Assembly: GCA_959597175.1 (NCBI GenBank)
Contig: CAUFXM010000003.1
Location: forward strand, 1 to 64,000
DNA: 64,000 bases
Direction: 5' to 3'
From: an uncultured Methanomassiliicoccales archaeon
Lineage (GTDB): Archaea > Thermoplasmatota > Thermoplasmata > Methanomassiliicoccales > Methanomethylophilaceae
Shown: positions 54,332 through 61,831 of the stretch, one piece after another
Position numbering within the stretch: position 1 is the stretch's first letter
How the letters are laid out: each line of letters starts with the position of its first letter
Position numbers and translations under genes: made by a program
The notes under the pieces: model-generated
What the model was told of the DNA's origin: nothing
Databases searched by the model: none
Seen by the model: only the letters and a program-made list of their open reading frames with translations

Positions 54332-55132
54332 ATGGATCTGGCACCTTACCTGAAGGCAGATGTGGGACGCGGAGACGTCACGACAGCCCTCACGGTCCCG
54401 GACACCGACGGCACGGCGTACATAACCGTCGAGCAGGACGCCGTCATCGCCGGCATCGAGGAGGCCGAGGAGGTGTTCGCCATGGTAGGGGCCGATGCGA
54501 CATCCCTCTTCAAAGACGGGGACCACGTGAAGGCCGGATCCCGCGTCATGTCAATCTCCGGACCCCTGGCAGGGATGATAACGGCGGAGAGGACCGCCCT
54601 GAACATTCTGATGGGGATGAGCGGCACCGCGACCCTCACCGCAGAGGCCGTTGAGGCGGGAGAGGGGAAGATTATCATCGCCGCAACCCGCAAGACGATT
54701 CCCGGATTCGGACCGCTTCAGAAGAAGGCGGTCGCCGTTGCCGGAGGGGACCCCCACAGGGCTGACCTCGACGCGATGATCCTCATCAAGGACAACCACA
54801 TACACGCCTGCGGCTCGGTCAGGACCGCAATGGAGAAGGTCTCCAAGGCATCGTTCTCCATCAAGGTGGAGGTGGAGGTGGACAATGTCGACGATGCGGT
54901 CACCGCTGCAGAGCTGGGAGCCGACATCGTCATGGCCGACAACGTGGGCCCCGAACTCACCGGGGAGATCCGTGATGCGGTCAGGAGGGTCAACGACAGG
55001 ATCCTTGTCGAGGCCTCGGGCGACATCACCGTCGAGAAGGTCCCGGCATACATCGGCAAAGCGGACATCATATCGATGGGATGCCTCACGCACTCCGCAC
55101 CCGCCATACAGTTCTCGATGGACATCAACTGA
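54332..55132 (+). CDS. nadC: Nicotinate-nucleotide pyrophosphorylase (quinolinate phosphoribosyltransferase)
   Basis: 266-aa enzyme converting quinolinate and PRPP to nicotinate mononucleotide in de novo NAD synthesis. Family blocks: DVGRGDVTTAL, ERTALNILMGMSGTATLT, AATRKTIPGFGPLQKKAVAVAGGDPHRADLDAMILIKDNHI, VEVEVDNVDDA and ILVEASGDIT. ATG at 54332 is taken; a GTG at 54326 overlapping the nuclease stop is the alternative. No nadA or nadB is adjacent. It supplies NAD, the presumed substrate of the TIR and Tpt1 proteins elsewhere in the window, though no regulatory link is visible. Confidence 0.93.
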   Translation: MDLAPYLKADVGRGDVTTALTVPDTDGTAYITVEQDAVIAGIEEAEEVFAMVGADATSLFKDGDHVKAGSRVMSISGPLAGMITAERTALNILMGMSGTATLTAEAVEAGEGKIIIAATRKTIPGFGPLQKKAVAVAGGDPHRADLDAMILIKDNHIHACGSVRTAMEKVSKASFSIKVEVEVDNVDDAVTAAELGADIVMADNVGPELTGEIRDAVRRVNDRILVEASGDITVEKVPAYIGKADIISMGCLTHSAPAIQFSMDIN

Positions 55133-55212
55133 CTCGGACGGGCCCTGTGCCCGCCCGGTCATCTATTCTTCTGAGGTTGCTAATTCTGACCCTGTCGTGT
55201 CCATCATCCGAA

Positions 55213-55229
55213 TTGGATATATAATCCAA
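55213..55229. promoter_or_regulatory. 17-bp palindromic operator, TTGGATATATAATCCAA
   Basis: Perfect TTGGAT-N5-ATCCAA palindrome of the same class as those at 7010, 7150 and 12314. TATATAA sits inside it (55218-55224), and an ATG (55245) follows 24 bp from its centre. A ferritin gene lies 420 bp downstream, linking the motif to iron. Confidence 0.6.
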
Positions 55230-55244
55230 CAATTATGTAGGTAT

Positions 55245-55379
55245 ATGACTGGCGAAACGCACCTTCCCGGCCGTCGGGTGCGATACGCCACGTTTCCTCC
55301 TGACTCTGGACAAGGACGGCCGGGTCGTGTCCAACAAGTTATTAATCGGAGCCTTCGGATTCATCGTCCATGTCGCTGA
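55245..55379 (+). CDS. possible 44-residue leaderless ORF
   Basis: Begins with an ATG placed where transcription from the TATA box inside the 55213-55229 palindrome should start, and ends 10 bp inside the next gene. The product (MTGETHLPGRRVRYATF...) is Arg/Pro-rich with no recognised motif and may be a leader peptide or simply the 5' part of a longer transcript. Codon pattern is not persuasive; reported because of its promoter geometry. Confidence 0.25.
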   Translation: MTGETHLPGRRVRYATFPPDSGQGRPGRVQQVINRSLRIHRPCR

Positions 55380-55585
55380 ATCTCGATGATTACGTCTGCG
55401 AGTACTGCGGGAAACCCTGCAAGAACATCGTGTACGCCGCATTCGTGTGCGACGACCCGGAATGCCTGGAGAAGGCAAGGATCGACCGCGGAGGCCCCGG
55501 TGGCCACATGAAGAGGAAGGCCGAAGGGGGTCCGATCATCCCCCAGGACCTCGAGGAGACCGCCAGGGAGCTCAACGGGCAGTGA
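55370..55585 (+). CDS. Small zinc-finger protein
   Basis: 71-aa protein with CEYCGKPCKNIVYAAFVCDDPEC (residues ~10-32), a four-cysteine zinc site of treble-clef or ribbon type, followed by a Gly-rich basic loop (RGGPGGHMKRK) and a short helix. A TATA-like GTTATTAAT near 55338-55346 is about 28 bp before the ATG, suggesting its own leaderless promoter in addition to read-through from 55213. It precedes ferritin by 63 bp. Function unknown; it may be a nucleic-acid- or protein-binding adaptor. Confidence 0.65.
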   Translation: MSLNLDDYVCEYCGKPCKNIVYAAFVCDDPECLEKARIDRGGPGGHMKRKAEGGPIIPQDLEETARELNGQ

Positions 55586-55648
55586 CCGTAAATTACCGAA
55601 GCACGATTCACCCCCAAGACGGTTGCCGTTTGGACAGGAGATGGAAAG

Positions 55649-56143
55649 ATGGATGCAAAGGTCTACGAGCTGCTGAACGATCAGATCAACAAGGAGATGT
55701 ACTCCGCCTACCTGTATCTGGACATGGCGAACTTCTACACGGACAGGGGTCTGGATGGGTTCGCCAACTGGTTCGAGGTCCAGGCCTCTGAGGAGATGGA
55801 GCACGGGATGAAGATATACCGCTACCTCCACGACAACGACCAGAAGGTCGTGCTGGAGGCCATCGCGAAACCCGACAAGGTCTACGAGAGCCTCGACTGC
55901 CCGCTCAGGGCCGCGTACGAGCACGAGCAGTACGTCACATCGCTCATCCACGCGATCTACGCCGCGGCATCGGATGCTAAGGACTACCGCACCATGCAGT
56001 TCATGGAGTGGTTCATAGAGGAGCAGTGCGAGGAGGAGAAGAACGCCAAGGACCTCGTCACCAAGTACGAGCTGTTCGCCAAGGACGGCGGATTCGGCCT
56101 CTACCACCTGGACTCCGAGCTGAAGTCCAGGAAGGCCGATTGA
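55649..56143 (+). CDS. ftn: Ferritin
   Basis: 164-aa four-helix iron-storage protein that assembles into a 24-mer shell. The di-iron ferroxidase ligands are visible: EMYSAYLYLDMANFYTD (Glu17-type), EEMEHGMKIY (ExxH), EHEQYVTSLI and EEQCEEEKNAKDL. No heme-binding Met as in bacterioferritin was identified. GGAGATGG lies before the ATG. A UUCG hairpin terminator follows 10 bp after the stop. It may be part of a metal regulon through the palindrome at 55213-55229. Confidence 0.94.
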   Translation: MDAKVYELLNDQINKEMYSAYLYLDMANFYTDRGLDGFANWFEVQASEEMEHGMKIYRYLHDNDQKVVLEAIAKPDKVYESLDCPLRAAYEHEQYVTSLIHAIYAAASDAKDYRTMQFMEWFIEEQCEEEKNAKDLVTKYELFAKDGGFGLYHLDSELKSRKAD

Positions 56144-56153
56144 ACCTCAAAAA

Positions 56154-56167
56154 GGGGCTTCGGCCCC
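56154..56167 (+). terminator. UUCG hairpin after ferritin
   Basis: GGGGC-TTCG-GCCCC stem-loop flanked by an A-run and a following CGTT, 10 bp after the ferritin stop; also usable by the convergent gene. Confidence 0.6.
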
Positions 56168-56170
56168 CGT

Positions 56171-56719
56171 TCATTCCGATTTCTGACGGACGATCTCGTA
56201 GCTCTCGTCGTACAGCTTCCCCACGAAAACGTACCTGAGCCAGTCGGACACCGGTTTGACCTCCACCATCGTAGGCGTGTAGAACTCCTTCACCGATCCC
56301 GACACCAGCATCATGGCCATAACGAGGACCAGGACGCCCATTGTCAGGAACGGGTTCATGTCCACTGAGTGGGTGATGCTCTCCGGATCCAGCAGGAACG
56401 CCGAGACGAAGGACATCGCTGAGAACGTGATGCAGTTCCTCATCACCTTGCGCCATGACTTGACCCTTCTGGAGGACAGTCCCATGATAGCGGACATGGC
56501 CGTCATCATGAGCACCAGGTAAATCACGGTCATCGCGACGTCGAGAACCGTACCTGCGCCGTCGGACACATAAATCGCCAGCAGCCCGACCTTGATGATG
56601 TAGACCGCGACCATGACGATGAGGAACAGCTCCGCAACGATGACCGGCGACGGTACCCGGTTCCTTCTCCGAATCTCCTTCATCTGACTGCGGTTGCCAC
56701 CAACGTCAGGTCTTCTCAT
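56171..56719 (-). CDS. Hypothetical membrane protein
   Basis: Up to 182 aa; an ATG 12 codons in (56683) is an alternative start. Basic N-terminus (KEIRRRNRV) then four hydrophobic segments (about residues 27-50, 60-80, 95-110 and 123-141) and a soluble C-terminal tail of ~40 residues ending YEIVRQKSE. No family recognised. Divergent from another uncharacterised membrane protein, sharing a promoter region of 44 bp; the two may be functionally connected. Confidence 0.65.
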   Translation of the reverse strand: MRRPDVGGNRSQMKEIRRRNRVPSPVIVAELFLIVMVAVYIIKVGLLAIYVSDGAGTVLDVAMTVIYLVLMMTAMSAIMGLSSRRVKSWRKVMRNCITFSAMSFVSAFLLDPESITHSVDMNPFLTMGVLVLVMAMMLVSGSVKEFYTPTMVEVKPVSDWLRYVFVGKLYDESYEIVRQKSE

Positions 56720-56763
56720 GTATGAACGAAGTATCTTTTATCCTCTGAATTGTCACGTCCCGC

Positions 56764-57651
56764 ATGGGTGACGACCGTGACCTGAACAGGTTCATCAGCT
56801 GCGTGTCCAGCAGATACGACCACGACACTATCATATCTGGCACATCCATGGCCGCGCTTCTGCTGGTCCCCGTTGCCTGCGCGTTCATCCTGATCGTCAT
56901 CCCGCTGAACTACGAGACCACGAACTACGATTCGCGCATGAACGGGATCTACACGTCCATGATCATAGAATCGATAATGATCACCTTCATCATGATGAGC
57001 ATGTACAACAGGCTCTCCGACCACTCGAAGAGGGATCACGAGTGGAGATCCGGCCTGATAGGTTACGCCTCCGGACTCGGATGTGATGTCGGCAGACTGT
57101 CGAGGATGGATGCGGAGGCCACCCATCTCGAGAGGGGGAGGGCTAAATATCCCGCCTTGGCCGTGATGGCCGTCTCGCTGCTGATCATCCCCGCGGCACT
57201 GACCAACCTGGAGAACTCGTACACGAACGTCATGGAGATCCGCGGCCAGTACATCTACGCATCCATCGCACTGGCGTTCGTGATGTTCTTCCTGGTGTTC
57301 ATCACCATACTCAGGTATCCGTACCAGCACGAACACAGGCAGGTGCGGTTCACCGAGGAGCTTGCAAGGGTCCTGGACGGTGCCGGGATCTATATCGAAC
57401 CGATGCCGGAGGTCATAAGGCACCGCCCCGTCTGGATCCATGTCCTGCTGTTCGTGGTCACTGTCGGACTGTACTCGTTCGTGATGCTGTTCATAGTGTA
57501 CCGCGCCACTAACAATCACTTCTACAACCAATGGAACTACGAGGAGAGGCTGATGGTCACTCTCGTGAGAGCCGAGGGTGGGACGGGGATAGCCCCCGTC
57601 GAGAGCCCGAGGACCGGGTTCGATCCGAGGGCCATACTTGGCAGCGTCTGA
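56764..57651 (+). CDS. Hypothetical multi-pass membrane protein
   Basis: 295-aa protein with hydrophobic segments around residues 28-48, 60-80, 138-155, 165-185 and 222-245. A cytoplasmic-looking loop (SDHSKRDHEWRSGLIGYASGLGCDVGRLSRM) lies between the second and third. Near the C-terminus a Pro-containing tail (GIAPVESPRTGFDPRAI) follows. A TATA-like CTTTTATCC centred ~26 bp before the ATG supports a leaderless start. Unrecognised family; convergent with a zinc-ribbon protein gene 6 bp away. Confidence 0.7.
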   Translation: MGDDRDLNRFISCVSSRYDHDTIISGTSMAALLLVPVACAFILIVIPLNYETTNYDSRMNGIYTSMIIESIMITFIMMSMYNRLSDHSKRDHEWRSGLIGYASGLGCDVGRLSRMDAEATHLERGRAKYPALAVMAVSLLIIPAALTNLENSYTNVMEIRGQYIYASIALAFVMFFLVFITILRYPYQHEHRQVRFTEELARVLDGAGIYIEPMPEVIRHRPVWIHVLLFVVTVGLYSFVMLFIVYRATNNHFYNQWNYEERLMVTLVRAEGGTGIAPVESPRTGFDPRAILGSV

Positions 57652-57657
57652 CGACCT

Positions 57658-58656
57658 TCATCGGCCTTCGTACACCCTGTTCTCCGGGATGGGGGCCGGG
57701 TCGCCTCCCGTGAACATGGAGACGTATCCGCGTATGCATTCCCGCATCTCCGATTCCGCCGAGTCGATGTCCTCCTCCGAGGCCTTGGTGGCGCGCATGT
57801 ATGCGATCTCGGAACCTTTGGACACGGCCTTCGACAGCATCTCCGCGAACCCCGCCGTGCCGTCGGACGGCTGCGCCTCCGCCAGACCCTGGATGTCGTC
57901 CCTACCGTCCACTGCGGATCCGATCGCCTCGATCGCCATGCGGCACGCGGACATCTGATTACTGATGTATTCCGACGTCTTCCTGATCGCCGCCTTCCTC
58001 ATGGGGCTCACCGTCCTGGCCTCCAACGGACGCTCCGCCAACCCGACCATGCGCACCAGGATGTCCCTGTGGTCCCGGATGTCCGGATGCAGGCTTATCC
58101 CCTGCATCACCACCGCCGAACCGATGTTCAGGAGGGAGAAGGCCTCGTGGGGCATGGGACCTGCCACCCTGCCCAGTACCCTCTCGTAGACCTCCAGGCA
58201 GAACGACCTGCCGTCCAGCCTGCGGATGCAGACCATCTCCAGACCCTTGGCGTAGGGGATATTGCATCTGTCCCCCGCCAGCACACCCCTGCAGATGCAC
58301 TCCGACATCTGAGCCACGCAACGGTCGATGAACGGCCCCAGCATGTCATCGGTCACCTCCCTGCAGGCCCGGGTCCACATGAGTCCCGCCTCCAGCACGT
58401 TCCCGCGCGCACCGTAGGCGGCTCCGAGGGAGTACCACGCCACCCAGGAATCCGGATGGGCCCTTGCCGATGCGTCGGCGCGTCCCGCGAACTCCTTCCC
58501 CTCCCAGACCAGCTCGTCGACCCTGTCCGGATCGAGCGGACCGTCATGCTTGGATCCAGGGGCGCCGGAGTCGTTCATGGCCCCGCACCTGTGGCATACC
58601 CAGAGGCCGAGTGGTTCGAACGCGTAGCTGTTGCCGCAGGGGCAGTTGCAGACCAT
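57658..58656 (-). CDS. Hypothetical zinc-ribbon protein with helical repeats
   Basis: 332-aa protein starting at ATG 58656, which lies 26 bp from a TATA-like TTTAATTTA; an upstream Met 17 codons earlier would precede transcription. The N-terminus is a zinc ribbon CNCPCGNSYAFEPLGLWVCHRC. The body is alpha-helical and TPR-like (PDSWVAWYSLGAAYGARGNVLEAGLMWTRAC) with several scattered cysteines. No catalytic motif. It shares the ribbon-plus-helical-repeat design with the gene at 22220 but not obvious sequence identity. Confidence 0.72.
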   Translation of the reverse strand: MVCNCPCGNSYAFEPLGLWVCHRCGAMNDSGAPGSKHDGPLDPDRVDELVWEGKEFAGRADASARAHPDSWVAWYSLGAAYGARGNVLEAGLMWTRACREVTDDMLGPFIDRCVAQMSECICRGVLAGDRCNIPYAKGLEMVCIRRLDGRSFCLEVYERVLGRVAGPMPHEAFSLLNIGSAVVMQGISLHPDIRDHRDILVRMVGLAERPLEARTVSPMRKAAIRKTSEYISNQMSACRMAIEAIGSAVDGRDDIQGLAEAQPSDGTAGFAEMLSKAVSKGSEIAYMRATKASEEDIDSAESEMRECIRGYVSMFTGGDPAPIPENRVYEGR

Positions 58657-58687
58657 GGGTCGGGGAACGTCGATGGATAAATTAAAA

Positions 58688-58705
58688 GCCCGCCCGGAGG
58701 CGGGC
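58688..58705 (-). terminator. terminator of purH overlapping next promoter
   Basis: GCCCGCC-(4-nt loop)-GGCGGGC perfect 7-bp stem, followed leftward by TTTT, 14 bp after the purH stop. The T-run merges into the TATA element of the zinc-ribbon gene at 58656. Confidence 0.7.
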
Positions 58706-58719
58706 AATGGTTTGTAGGG

Positions 58720-60276
58720 TCAGTGCCTGAACACGCGGCAGCCGGTGAAGACCATCGCCATGTTGTGCTCGTTGGCCGCGTCGATGACCTCCTGGTCCCT
58801 GATGCTGCCTCCGGGCTGGATGATCGCCGTGACGCCGGCGTTGGCGGCCTCGTCCACGCCGTCCCTGAACGGGAAGAAGGCGTCGGACGCCATGACGCAG
58901 CCCTCGGTGGGCTCGTTGGCCTTCATGGTCGCGATCTTGGCGGAGTCCACACGGCTCATCTGACCGGCACCGATGCCGACCGCCCTCTCTCCTCTGACGT
59001 AGACCACGGCGTTGGAGGTGACGTGCTTGGCCAGCTTCCAGGCGAAAAGCAGGGAGTGGATCTCCTCGGCTGTGGGGGCGCGGTTGGTGACGACCTTCAG
59101 GTTCGCGGGGTCGATCTCCACGTCCTCATCGGTCTGGACCAGCATGCCTCCCTGGACCTTCTTCATCTTGAACTCCCTGTGCCTCTCGGAGGGGCCGATG
59201 GGGGCGTTGGTCCTCAGAAGACGGATGTTCTTCTTCTTCTCCAGAAGCTCCACGACGCCATCCTCGAACGCGGGGCAGATGACCGCCTCCACGAAATGGT
59301 GCGAGATCTCCTCGGCTGTGGCCATGTCGCAGTCCCTGTTGAGGCAGATGACGCATCCGAACGCCGAGAGGGGATCCACGTTGTAGGCGGTGGTGAACGC
59401 CTCGTAGATTGTGTCCGCCGATGCCAGCCCGCAGGGGTTGGTGTGCTTCATGACCACGGCCGTGGGCCTCTCGAAGTCCATGCAGATGTCCAGCGCCTTG
59501 TCCAGGTCCAGGATGTTGTTGTACGAGAGCTGCTTCCCGTGCTGGAGGAGCTCCGCCTTGGCCACGGTGGTGCCGGGGGTGAACGGATCCCTGTAGAACG
59601 CGGCGGACTGGTTGGGATTCTCCCCGTACCTGAGGTCCTCCACCTTCTCGAGGGGGATCGGGAACGACTTGGGGAATCCCTCGCAGAACTGCCTGTACAT
59701 CCTGGACGCGATCATGTTGTCGTAGTTCGCGGTGACCACGAACGCCTCCGCCATGAGCTTCCCGAGGAGTGCCTCCCCGATCTCGCCGCCGTTGGCCCTC
59801 ATCTCGTCCAGGACCTCGGAGTACTGGTCGGCGTCTGTGACGACCGCCACGCCCTTGTAGTTCTTTGCGGCGGCACGGATCATGCTGGGTCCGCCGATGT
59901 CGATGTTCTCGACCTCCTCCTCCAGGGTCACACCCTCCTTGAGGACGGTCTGCTTGAACGGGTAGAGGTTCACAACCACCATGTCGATCCTGCCGATGCC
60001 CATGGACTCGATGGCGTCCATGTGCTCCTTCAGGTCCCTGCGGGCGAGGATGCCGGCGTGGATCTTGGGGTGGAGGGTCTTGACACGGCCGTCCAGCATC
60101 TCCGGGAACCCGGTGACGTCCGAAACCTCGATTACAGGCACGCCGTTCTCTTTCAGAATCCTGTATGTCCCGCCCGTGGATATGATCTCCACACCCATGG
60201 AGGCCAGCTCCTTCGCGAAATCCACGATGCCGGTCTTGTCCGAGACGCTGATGATGGCTCTGCTGATCTTTGACAG
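58720..60276 (-). CDS. purH: Bifunctional purine biosynthesis protein PurH (CTG start proposed)
   Basis: 518 aa from the proposed start. AICAR transformylase plus IMP cyclohydrolase, the last two steps to IMP. N-terminal MGS-like domain ISRAIISVSDKTGIVDFAKELASMGVEIISTGGT; DGRVKTLHPKIHAGIL; NLYPF; transformylase motifs RYGENPNQSAAFY, KHTNPCG and GIGAGQMSRVDSA. No ATG, GTG or TTG lies near the expected N-terminus. A CTG at 60276 has GAGGGGG 7 nt upstream and yields the normal length. The next in-frame starts, TTG ~60357 and GTG 60402, precede the likely TATA box (around 60344) or transcription start. Many archaea use PurP/PurO instead, so this is probably of bacterial descent. Confidence 0.92.
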   Translation of the reverse strand: MSKISRAIISVSDKTGIVDFAKELASMGVEIISTGGTYRILKENGVPVIEVSDVTGFPEMLDGRVKTLHPKIHAGILARRDLKEHMDAIESMGIGRIDMVVVNLYPFKQTVLKEGVTLEEEVENIDIGGPSMIRAAAKNYKGVAVVTDADQYSEVLDEMRANGGEIGEALLGKLMAEAFVVTANYDNMIASRMYRQFCEGFPKSFPIPLEKVEDLRYGENPNQSAAFYRDPFTPGTTVAKAELLQHGKQLSYNNILDLDKALDICMDFERPTAVVMKHTNPCGLASADTIYEAFTTAYNVDPLSAFGCVICLNRDCDMATAEEISHHFVEAVICPAFEDGVVELLEKKKNIRLLRTNAPIGPSERHREFKMKKVQGGMLVQTDEDVEIDPANLKVVTNRAPTAEEIHSLLFAWKLAKHVTSNAVVYVRGERAVGIGAGQMSRVDSAKIATMKANEPTEGCVMASDAFFPFRDGVDEAANAGVTAIIQPGGSIRDQEVIDAANEHNMAMVFTGCRVFRH

Positions 60277-60299
60277 TGGTATACCCCCTCTTCCGAGGC

Positions 60300-60320
60300 A
60301 CGCATACTCATTGTATGCGT
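60300..60320. promoter_or_regulatory. 21-bp palindrome in the purH leader
   Basis: ACGCATAC-AATGA-GTATGCGT (purH strand), perfect 8-bp arms, beginning near the predicted transcription start (TATA-like TTTATGTA around 60344) and ending 24 bp before the proposed CTG start. It could be a repressor site or a leader hairpin just upstream of the ribosome binding site. Confidence 0.5.
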
Positions 60321-60569
60321 AATTCGAATTGGGTACCTGTACATAAATGGTGCCCAAGGCATCTGCGTGATTCGTTGCGGATACGACGAAATCCGCAAAC
60401 ACCGAAGAACGGATGGCTGAGAAGGTCCCGGATCCTCGGCCGAAGCTCCGGACCCGGTAAGGCGGTTATAAGGGTCGAACGAGCCTACCATCGACATCTG
60501 AACCCGGTAGGCACTTCTGAACCTCCATTAGGTTTGTATCGTATTTAATGGTTAGGACAAATTCACTAA

Positions 60570-60665
60570 ATGAAGGAAGAACTGGTGCTATCCGTTCACA
60601 TGTGCCAGGATGTCGGAACGGTCCACTGCAAGCACCCGAAAGATGAATCTACCACCGGCGCCTAA
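60570..60665 (+). CDS. possible 31-residue leaderless small protein
   Basis: ATG at 60570 sits 26 bp downstream of a TATA element GTATTTAAT (60541-60549). The frame encodes MKEELVLSVHMCQDVGTVHC followed by KHPKDESTTGA and stops 9 bp before the methyltransferase gene. A Cys/His pair arrangement (CxxxxxxxC, His) is visible. It may be a leader peptide or a true small protein; if the methyltransferase is expressed from this promoter, this ORF is first on its mRNA. Confidence 0.4.
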   Translation: MKEELVLSVHMCQDVGTVHCKHPKDESTTGA

Positions 60666-60674
60666 CACCGGCCG

Positions 60675-61268
60675 ATGAGGAAGCGGGAGCTGGAGATCGC
60701 CCTCGAAAGGGTGGCGGGATTCGAGGACCCCGACCCCTCCCTCGAGCAGTACATGACACCCGCGACGATGGCGGCGGACATACTGTTCAGGGCCTGGGGC
60801 GAGGGAGACGTGGAGGGCATGAAGGTCATGGACCTGGGATGCGGCACCGGGATGTTCTCCATAGGCGCATGGCTCCTCGGCGCGGGGATGGTGGTCGGTT
60901 TCGACAGGTCCGTGGATGCGCTTAGAGTGGCCGAAAGGAACCGCGAGACGTTCGGCGCCGACATCAGATTCGAGCTCAGGGACGTGAGCGATGTAGACGA
61001 GGGCGCGGACACGGTGTTCATGAACCCCCCGTTCGGATGCCAGAACCGCAACGCTGACCGCGCCTTCCTGGACAGGGCCATGGACTCGTCCGAGTGCGTC
61101 TACTCCATCCACATGGCCGGAACGATAGGTTTCGTCGAAAGGTTCTGCGAAAAACGCGGACGTCGCATCACCTGGCGTAAAACCTATAAGTACGTAATCC
61201 CGCATACATTCGCGTTCCACAATAAGGAGTATAGGAGCGTTGACGTCACAGTCGTCAACATAAGGTGA
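60675..61268 (+). CDS. METTL5-like SAM-dependent adenine methyltransferase
   Basis: 197-aa class I methyltransferase of the archaeal METTL5-like family. LEQYMTPATMAADILFRA is the family N-terminal signature, VMDLGCGTGMFSIGA the SAM loop, and NPPFGCQ the catalytic NPPF motif of amino-methyltransferases. METTL5 enzymes make N6-methyladenosine in small-subunit rRNA; an rRNA or tRNA substrate is likely here too. It overlaps or abuts csl4 (starts 5 bp after its stop) and leads the methyltransferase-csl4-ThiI-like operon, an RNA-metabolism cluster. Confidence 0.9.
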   Translation: MRKRELEIALERVAGFEDPDPSLEQYMTPATMAADILFRAWGEGDVEGMKVMDLGCGTGMFSIGAWLLGAGMVVGFDRSVDALRVAERNRETFGADIRFELRDVSDVDEGADTVFMNPPFGCQNRNADRAFLDRAMDSSECVYSIHMAGTIGFVERFCEKRGRRITWRKTYKYVIPHTFAFHNKEYRSVDVTVVNIR

Positions 61269-61273
61269 CATTC

Positions 61274-61831
61274 ATGAGTTCAGAACTTGTTTTTCCCGGA
61301 GACGAGGTTGCGATCGAGGAGGAGTACATGGGAGGTGAGGGGACGTTCTCGGAGGACGGGACCGTCTACGCCTCGCAGGTCGGAGTGCTCGAGCTCGACG
61401 ACGAGGAATGCATCGCCAGGGTCGTCTCCCCCAACCCCCCCAACATACTGACAGAGGGGGATATCGTCTACGCCGTCGTGGCAGACATCAGGAACACGAT
61501 GGCGACCGCTGACGTAGTCGCCAAGGACGGATGCGACAGGACGCTCGGAGGCGAGACCTACGCCACCATCCACGTGTCCAAGATCTCGCCCAAGTACACG
61601 GACGACGTCTCCAAGGAGCTCAGGAAGGGGGATTTCATCAGGGCCAGGGTCACCGGCACGAAGCCGTCCCTCCAGCTCACCACGAAGGACGACCACCTCG
61701 GGTGCATCAGGGCACTCTGCTCCAAGTGCAAGACCGAGATGGTCAGGAAGGGAACGGGGCTGTTCTGCCCCGAGTGCAAGTACAGCATGCCCAGGAAGCT
61801 GGCAGACGACTACGGCGACGTGAAGATCTGA
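61274..61831 (+). CDS. csl4: Exosome subunit Csl4
   Basis: 185-aa RNA-exosome cap protein: N-terminal domain VFPGDEVAIEEEYMGGEGTFSEDGTVYAS, S1 RNA-binding domain with GDIVYAVVADI and ISPKYTDDVSKELRKGDFIRARV, and the C-terminal zinc ribbon CSKCKTEMVRKGTGLFCPEC. ATG at 61274 chosen; a GTG at 61265 overlaps the previous gene. It recruits substrates and partners to the Rrp41/Rrp42 ring, whose genes are not here. Its stop shares an A with the next ATG (TGATG). Confidence 0.95.
   Translation: MSSELVFPGDEVAIEEEYMGGEGTFSEDGTVYASQVGVLELDDEECIARVVSPNPPNILTEGDIVYAVVADIRNTMATADVVAKDGCDRTLGGETYATIHVSKISPKYTDDVSKELRKGDFIRARVTGTKPSLQLTTKDDHLGCIRALCSKCKTEMVRKGTGLFCPECKYSMPRKLADDYGDVKI

Noticed and set aside
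58723..60273. 516-codon open frame antisense to purH
   Set aside because: Val/Leu/His-rich shadow with no motif; purH is unambiguous on the other strand.
60277..60402. GTG at 60402 as purH start
   Set aside because: It would add 42 unconserved residues and lies upstream of the likely TATA element; CTG at 60276 fits length and ribosome binding site.
60420..60540. Possible tRNA or C/D-box RNA
   Set aside because: A GCCTACC/GGTAGGC stem and two CTGA words occur, but there is no T-loop, anticodon stem or C box in proper order.
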